From: Staphylococcus auricularis
GTDB taxonomy: Bacteria; Bacillota; Bacilli; Staphylococcales; Staphylococcaceae
Reading direction: 5' to 3'
Length of the DNA stretch: 64,000 nt
NCBI RefSeq assembly: GCF_001500315.1
Contig: NZ_LLER01000003.1
Span: forward strand, 38,310 to 102,309
The notes under the pieces are model-generated. The model had not been told where the DNA came from, made no database searches, and worked only from the letters and a program-made list of their open reading frames with translations. Made by a program: the position numbers and the translations under genes. This document shows, in pieces, positions 61,317 to 64,000 of the stretch. Each line of letters begins with the position of its first letter. Position 1 is the first letter of the stretch.

Positions 61317-61409
61317 ATGGCTTTAGCAAGTTTCTTCTTGATTCCGGTTCTCGTGCTTGTGATCGTCTTCTTAATCGGTTGGTTACTTATTAAATTATTT
61401 ATTCGCTAA
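61317..61409 (+). CDS. Putative 30-residue membrane microprotein
   Basis: A short frame encodes 30 residues, MALASFFLIPVLVLVIVFLI then GWLLIKLFIR. It is one strongly hydrophobic transmembrane helix with a basic end. A GGAGG stands 12 bases before the ATG, and no other gene overlaps it. The inverted repeat at 61486-61528 could end its transcript. Small peptides of this form can be type I toxins, regulators of membrane complexes, or stress peptides. Nothing here tells which. Coding status is inferred from the ribosome binding site and the composition. Confidence 0.5.
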   Translation: MALASFFLIPVLVLVIVFLIGWLLIKLFIR

Positions 61410-61485
61410 TTGAATATTCACATTATGATGAAACTGTATCTTCGGAGGATATCGTTTTATTTCTTCTTTCGAAGACATATAAATA

Positions 61486-61528
61486 ATGAGTCATCTGTTG
61501 TAGTCTTTTACCGCAACAGATGGCTCAT
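61486..61528 (+). terminator. Inverted repeat after the 30-residue gene
   Basis: ATGAGTCATCTGTTG (61486-61500) pairs over 15 positions with CAACAGATGGCTCAT (61514-61528). The single U-G wobble forms only in a plus-strand RNA; the minus strand has an A-C mismatch there. The T-run is weak. I read it as the terminator of the microprotein gene. Confidence 0.5.
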
Positions 61529-61543
61529 ACTTATATAAAGAGA

Positions 61544-61732
61544 CTATTGAATATAGCCCTTATTTTTAATTGTCGATTTTGCTTTTTTATAAATATTTTG
61601 TTCTGCTGCATTAGATGTAGCGTCATCCATTACAGCGTTGTCATTTTTATGTCTGTAGTCAGCGTTTTGTTTTAAAAATTGATTGACGTGCGCAAATTTA
61701 CGATAATTTGCGTCATGTCTCATTTCGTTCAT
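61544..61732 (-). CDS. Small hydrophilic protein of unknown function
   Basis: A 62-residue, highly polar protein, MNEMRHDANYRKFAHVNQFL onward, rich in Asn, Lys, Asp and His, ending KNKGYIQ. It has no signal peptide or membrane segment. A strong GGAGGGG ribosome binding site 5 bases before the ATG supports translation. It lies 22 bases downstream of pyrE on the same strand and may be the last gene of the pyr transcript. I do not recognise the family. Confidence 0.6.
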   Translation of the reverse strand: MNEMRHDANYRKFAHVNQFLKQNADYRHKNDNAVMDDATSNAAEQNIYKKAKSTIKNKGYIQ

Positions 61733-61754
61733 GAAATCCCCTCCAACTTAGATT

Positions 61755-62366
61755 TTATGCTAGGTTGTTTTTCCATTCAACCAAAGTACTTATATCTTTT
61801 TCATCAATGTCTCCATTTTTACGGGCTACTTCGATAAGTTCATCGTAATTACTTAATGTGTAGAATGGCACGCCTGCTTGTTCAAATGTTTCGTTCGCTT
61901 TATTTAAACCATAAGTAAAGATAGCAACCACACCAAGGACCTCAGCACCACTTTCTTTTAACGCGTCAACTGCATTGATAGATGAACCCCCTGTAGAAAT
62001 GAGGTCTTCCACTACGACGACTTTCTTACCTTCGCTATTCGCACCTTCGATTTGGTTTTGTTTACCATGGCTTTTACTTTTAGAGCGCACATAGTTCATC
62101 GGTATATCTAATTGTTCAGCGACGAATGCAGCATGGGGGATACCTGCTGTAGCTGTCCCTGATACGATGTCTACTTCGTTAAAATGATTTTGAATTAATT
62201 CAGTTAACCCATCACGAATTTGACGACGAATTTCAGGATAACCTAACGTCACGCGATTATCACAATAGATTGGAGATTTAATACCTGAACTCCATGTGTA
62301 TAAATCGTTTGGAGAAAGGGTTACTGCTTCGATATCTAATAATGCTTGTGCAATTGATTTTGCCAT
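61755..62366 (-). CDS. pyrE: Orotate phosphoribosyltransferase
   Basis: PyrE joins orotate to PRPP to give OMP. The PRPP-binding motif [14 protein letters not shown] is clear, as is the N-terminal [20 protein letters not shown] substrate region. Length 203 is normal for Firmicutes. It starts one base after pyrF ends, so it is tightly cotranscribed at the 3' end of the pyrimidine operon. Confidence 0.97.
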   Translation of the reverse strand: MAKSIAQALLDIEAVTLSPNDLYTWSSGIKSPIYCDNRVTLGYPEIRRQIRDGLTELIQNHFNEVDIVSGTATAGIPHAAFVAEQLDIPMNYVRSKSKSHGKQNQIEGANSEGKKVVVVEDLISTGGSSINAVDALKESGAEVLGVVAIFTYGLNKANETFEQAGVPFYTLSNYDELIEVARKNGDIDEKDISTLVEWKNNLA

Positions 62367-62367
62367 A

Positions 62368-63060
62368 TTATCCTAACCAACTTTCTTTAATTTTTTGATA
62401 GCTTGCGACTGGATCATCACTTTGCGTAATCGGACGGCCCACAACGATATGTGTAGAGCCCAATTGTTTAGCCTCTTCCGGCGTTGTAATACGTTTTTGA
62501 TCATTTTGTGCTGCGTCTTTAGGTCGAATACCTGGAGTGACTTTTAAAAATGATTCACCGAGTGCTTCGGTTAAAATGTTTGTTTCTAATGGCGAGCACA
62601 CGACACCATCTAAGTTTGCTTGTTGTGCTAACTTCGCGTAATGAAGTACTGCTTCTTCGATGGTCGATTGTATGTTTTGTTCGTTGTGCAACATCTCTTC
62701 TGTTGTAGAAGTGAGTTGCGTAACTGCGATAATTTTCGTTTCAGGATTGTATTTTCTAATACCGGCAAGTGCTTGTTCCATCATTTTCACACCACCAGCA
62801 GCGTGAACGTTCACCATGTCCACATTCAATTTCGCTAATCCTTCCATCGCTTTATTTACCGTATTCGGAATGTCATGTAATTTTAAGTCTAAGAAAATTT
62901 GATGTCCTCGTTGTTGAATTTTTTTAATGAGTTCTGGACCCGTTTGATAAAACAGTTCCATCCCTACTTTCACGAATAACGGTTCATCAAATTGATCTAA
63001 AAATGATTCTACCTTTTCAGTTGAATCAAAGTCTAAAGCTATGATGGGTAATGTATCCAT
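62368..63060 (-). CDS. pyrF: Orotidine 5'-phosphate decarboxylase
   Basis: PyrF removes CO2 from OMP to make UMP. The catalytic motif [11 protein letters not shown] holds the Asp-Lys-x-x-Asp set, with [11 protein letters not shown] at the start and [17 protein letters not shown] near the phosphate gripper. Length 230 is normal. A GAGGTGA ribosome binding site precedes the start. It lies 122 bases after carB, with a large hairpin in the gap, and runs straight into pyrE. Confidence 0.97.
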   Translation of the reverse strand: MDTLPIIALDFDSTEKVESFLDQFDEPLFVKVGMELFYQTGPELIKKIQQRGHQIFLDLKLHDIPNTVNKAMEGLAKLNVDMVNVHAAGGVKMMEQALAGIRKYNPETKIIAVTQLTSTTEEMLHNEQNIQSTIEEAVLHYAKLAQQANLDGVVCSPLETNILTEALGESFLKVTPGIRPKDAAQNDQKRITTPEEAKQLGSTHIVVGRPITQSDDPVASYQKIKESWLG

Positions 63061-63120
63061 CGAATCACCTCGTTCATATGTTTAACGCCCATTTGAGACA
63101 GCTATGTAACAGCATCCAAT

Positions 63121-63173
63121 CAACTTGTGATAACAGGATGAGGTGAATGAATACCCCATCCTATTACAAGTTG
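63121..63173 (-). other. Long hairpin between carB and pyrF
   Basis: On the minus strand CAACTTGTAATAGGATG (63157-63173) pairs, with a small 3-base bulge, with CATCCTGTTATCACAAGTTG (63121-63140). It begins 10 bases after carB. There is no T-run, so it is more likely an mRNA-processing or stability element inside the pyr operon than a terminator. Confidence 0.6.
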
Positions 63174-63182
63174 TGGTGTTAA

Positions 63183-64000
63183 TTACATCGTATGCATTGA
63201 AAATGTCATGCTTTCAATCACTGTTGTTAACGCATCAGCGGTATCGAGTGAAGTGAGACATGGCACTCCATTTTCAACTGTAGTACGACGGATTTGGAAA
63301 CCATCGCGTTCGACTTCTTTACCTTTTGTCATCGTATTCACAACGATTTGTACATCACCATTTTGGATGCGTGATAATAAATCATCTTCGCGACCGATTT
63401 TACCTACTACTTCTGAAGGGATTTGATGATGAGCTAATTGACGTGCTGTTCCCTCAGTGGCTAAGATTTTATAGCCAACTTCATTTAAGCGTTGAGCGAT
63501 ATCTACAATTTCTTCTTTATCTTTATCACTAACTGTAATGAGCACTGTACCGTGGTCTTTCACTTCCATACCACTTGCAGTTAATCCTTTGTAAAGTGCT
63601 TTTTCCATTGTGAGATCTTTACCCATGACCTCACCCGTAGATTTCATTTCAGGTCCAAGGGTAATGTCGACATTTTTAAGTTTATTGAAACTGAAGACTG
63701 GTGCTTTAACGAACACACCTTCTGAATAAGGTTGAATGCCTGGTTGATAACCTAAATCGCTGAGTTTTTCACCGATAATGGCACGCATTGCTAATTGCGC
63801 CATTTGAATGCCAGTAATTTTACTCAAGAATGGTACTGTACGGCTTGAACGTGGGTTCACTTCTAGGACGTAAACCCCATCATTGGCAATAACGAATTGG
63901 ATGTTAATGAGTCCGACGATATTTAAGCCTTTTGCTAAGCGAATGGTGAAATCTTCTAACGTATCGATATCTTCTTGAGACAATGTTTGTGGCGGATAAA
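63183..64000 (-). CDS. carB: Carbamoyl-phosphate synthase large subunit, C-terminal part (cut by window edge)
   Basis: The frame stays open to the window end and encodes the last 272 or so residues of CarB, the ATP-dependent subunit making carbamoyl phosphate for pyrimidines and arginine. The end of the second ATP-grasp domain is visible: [20 protein letters not shown]. The MGS-like allosteric domain (from about the middle of the visible part, [29 protein letters not shown]) follows. The pairing with pyrF and pyrE marks it as the pyrimidine-operon copy. The other roughly 800 residues lie outside the window. Confidence 0.97.
   Translation of the reverse strand, partial: YPPQTLSQEDIDTLEDFTIRLAKGLNIVGLINIQFVIANDGVYVLEVNPRSSRTVPFLSKITGIQMAQLAMRAIIGEKLSDLGYQPGIQPYSEGVFVKAPVFSFNKLKNVDITLGPEMKSTGEVMGKDLTMEKALYKGLTASGMEVKDHGTVLITVSDKDKEEIVDIAQRLNEVGYKILATEGTARQLAHHQIPSEVVGKIGREDDLLSRIQNGDVQIVVNTMTKGKEVERDGFQIRRTTVENGVPCLTSLDTADALTTVIESMTFSMHTM

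Overview
The window is 64 kb of the core chromosome of a low-GC Firmicute, almost certainly a Staphylococcus. Its gene order (tsf, rpsB, codY, hslUV, xerC, trmFO, topA, dprA, sucDC, rnhB, rbgA ... rplS, trmD, rimM, rpsP ... ffh, ylxM, ftsY, smc, rnc, acpP, fabG, fabD, plsX, fapR, recG ... pyr operon) is the staphylococcal one. The proteins read as close relatives of the S. aureus ones, but accessory differences argue against S. aureus itself. I cannot name the species. Nearly everything is on the minus strand. The plus-strand exceptions are a yfhO pair, rpmB, rqcH and a 30-aa membrane peptide.

Layout from left to right. (1) 0.1-10.5 kb: translation factors tsf and rpsB, the regulator codY, the HslUV protease, xerC, trmFO, topA and dprA. 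(2) 10.8-14.6 kb: succinyl-CoA synthetase sucCD, rnhB and rbgA. The lytN/fmhC pair that I recall from this position in S. aureus is absent. (3) 14.8-21.2 kb: an accessory block with a signal-less FecB-like binding protein divergent from two tandem YfhO-type membrane proteins. (4) 21.4-23.6 kb: rplS-trmD-rimM-rpsP, with a structured, terminator-like RNA element between rpsP and rimM. (5) 23.8-26.7 kb: an accessory island between rpsP and ffh. It holds a C69 dipeptidase, the first 28 codons of a lost PHP-domain phosphatase, and a DUF3885-like gene that looks frameshifted. (6) 26.7-34.4 kb: the SRP and chromosome genes ffh, ylxM, ftsY and smc, then rnc and acpP. (7) 34.5-43.8 kb: fatty-acid synthesis (fabG, fabD, plsX, fapR with an FapR operator), recG, serine dehydratase, and fakA-yloU. 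(8) 44.2-58.8 kb: rpmB; then thiN, rpe, rsgA, stk1, stp1, rlmN, rsmB, fmt and a degenerate def; then priA, coaBC, rpoZ and gmk. (9) 58.9-64 kb: rqcH, a VOC protein, two small genes, and the end of the pyrimidine operon (pyrE, pyrF, partial carB).

The genes group by function. There is ribosome and translation biogenesis with ribosome-quality control (rqcH). There is membrane-lipid synthesis and its FapR regulation, with exogenous fatty-acid use by FakA. There is the Stk1/Stp1 cell-wall signalling pair, and pyrimidine synthesis. The least ordinary items are the rpsP-rimM RNA element, the rpsP-ffh island with its decaying genes, the cytosolic FecB-like protein beside duplicated yfhO, the catalytically degenerate peptide deformylase, and several compact overlaps of terminators with promoters or ribosome binding sites. 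I found no convincing whole new multi-gene system, no CRISPR, no tRNA or rRNA gene, and no insertion sequence.
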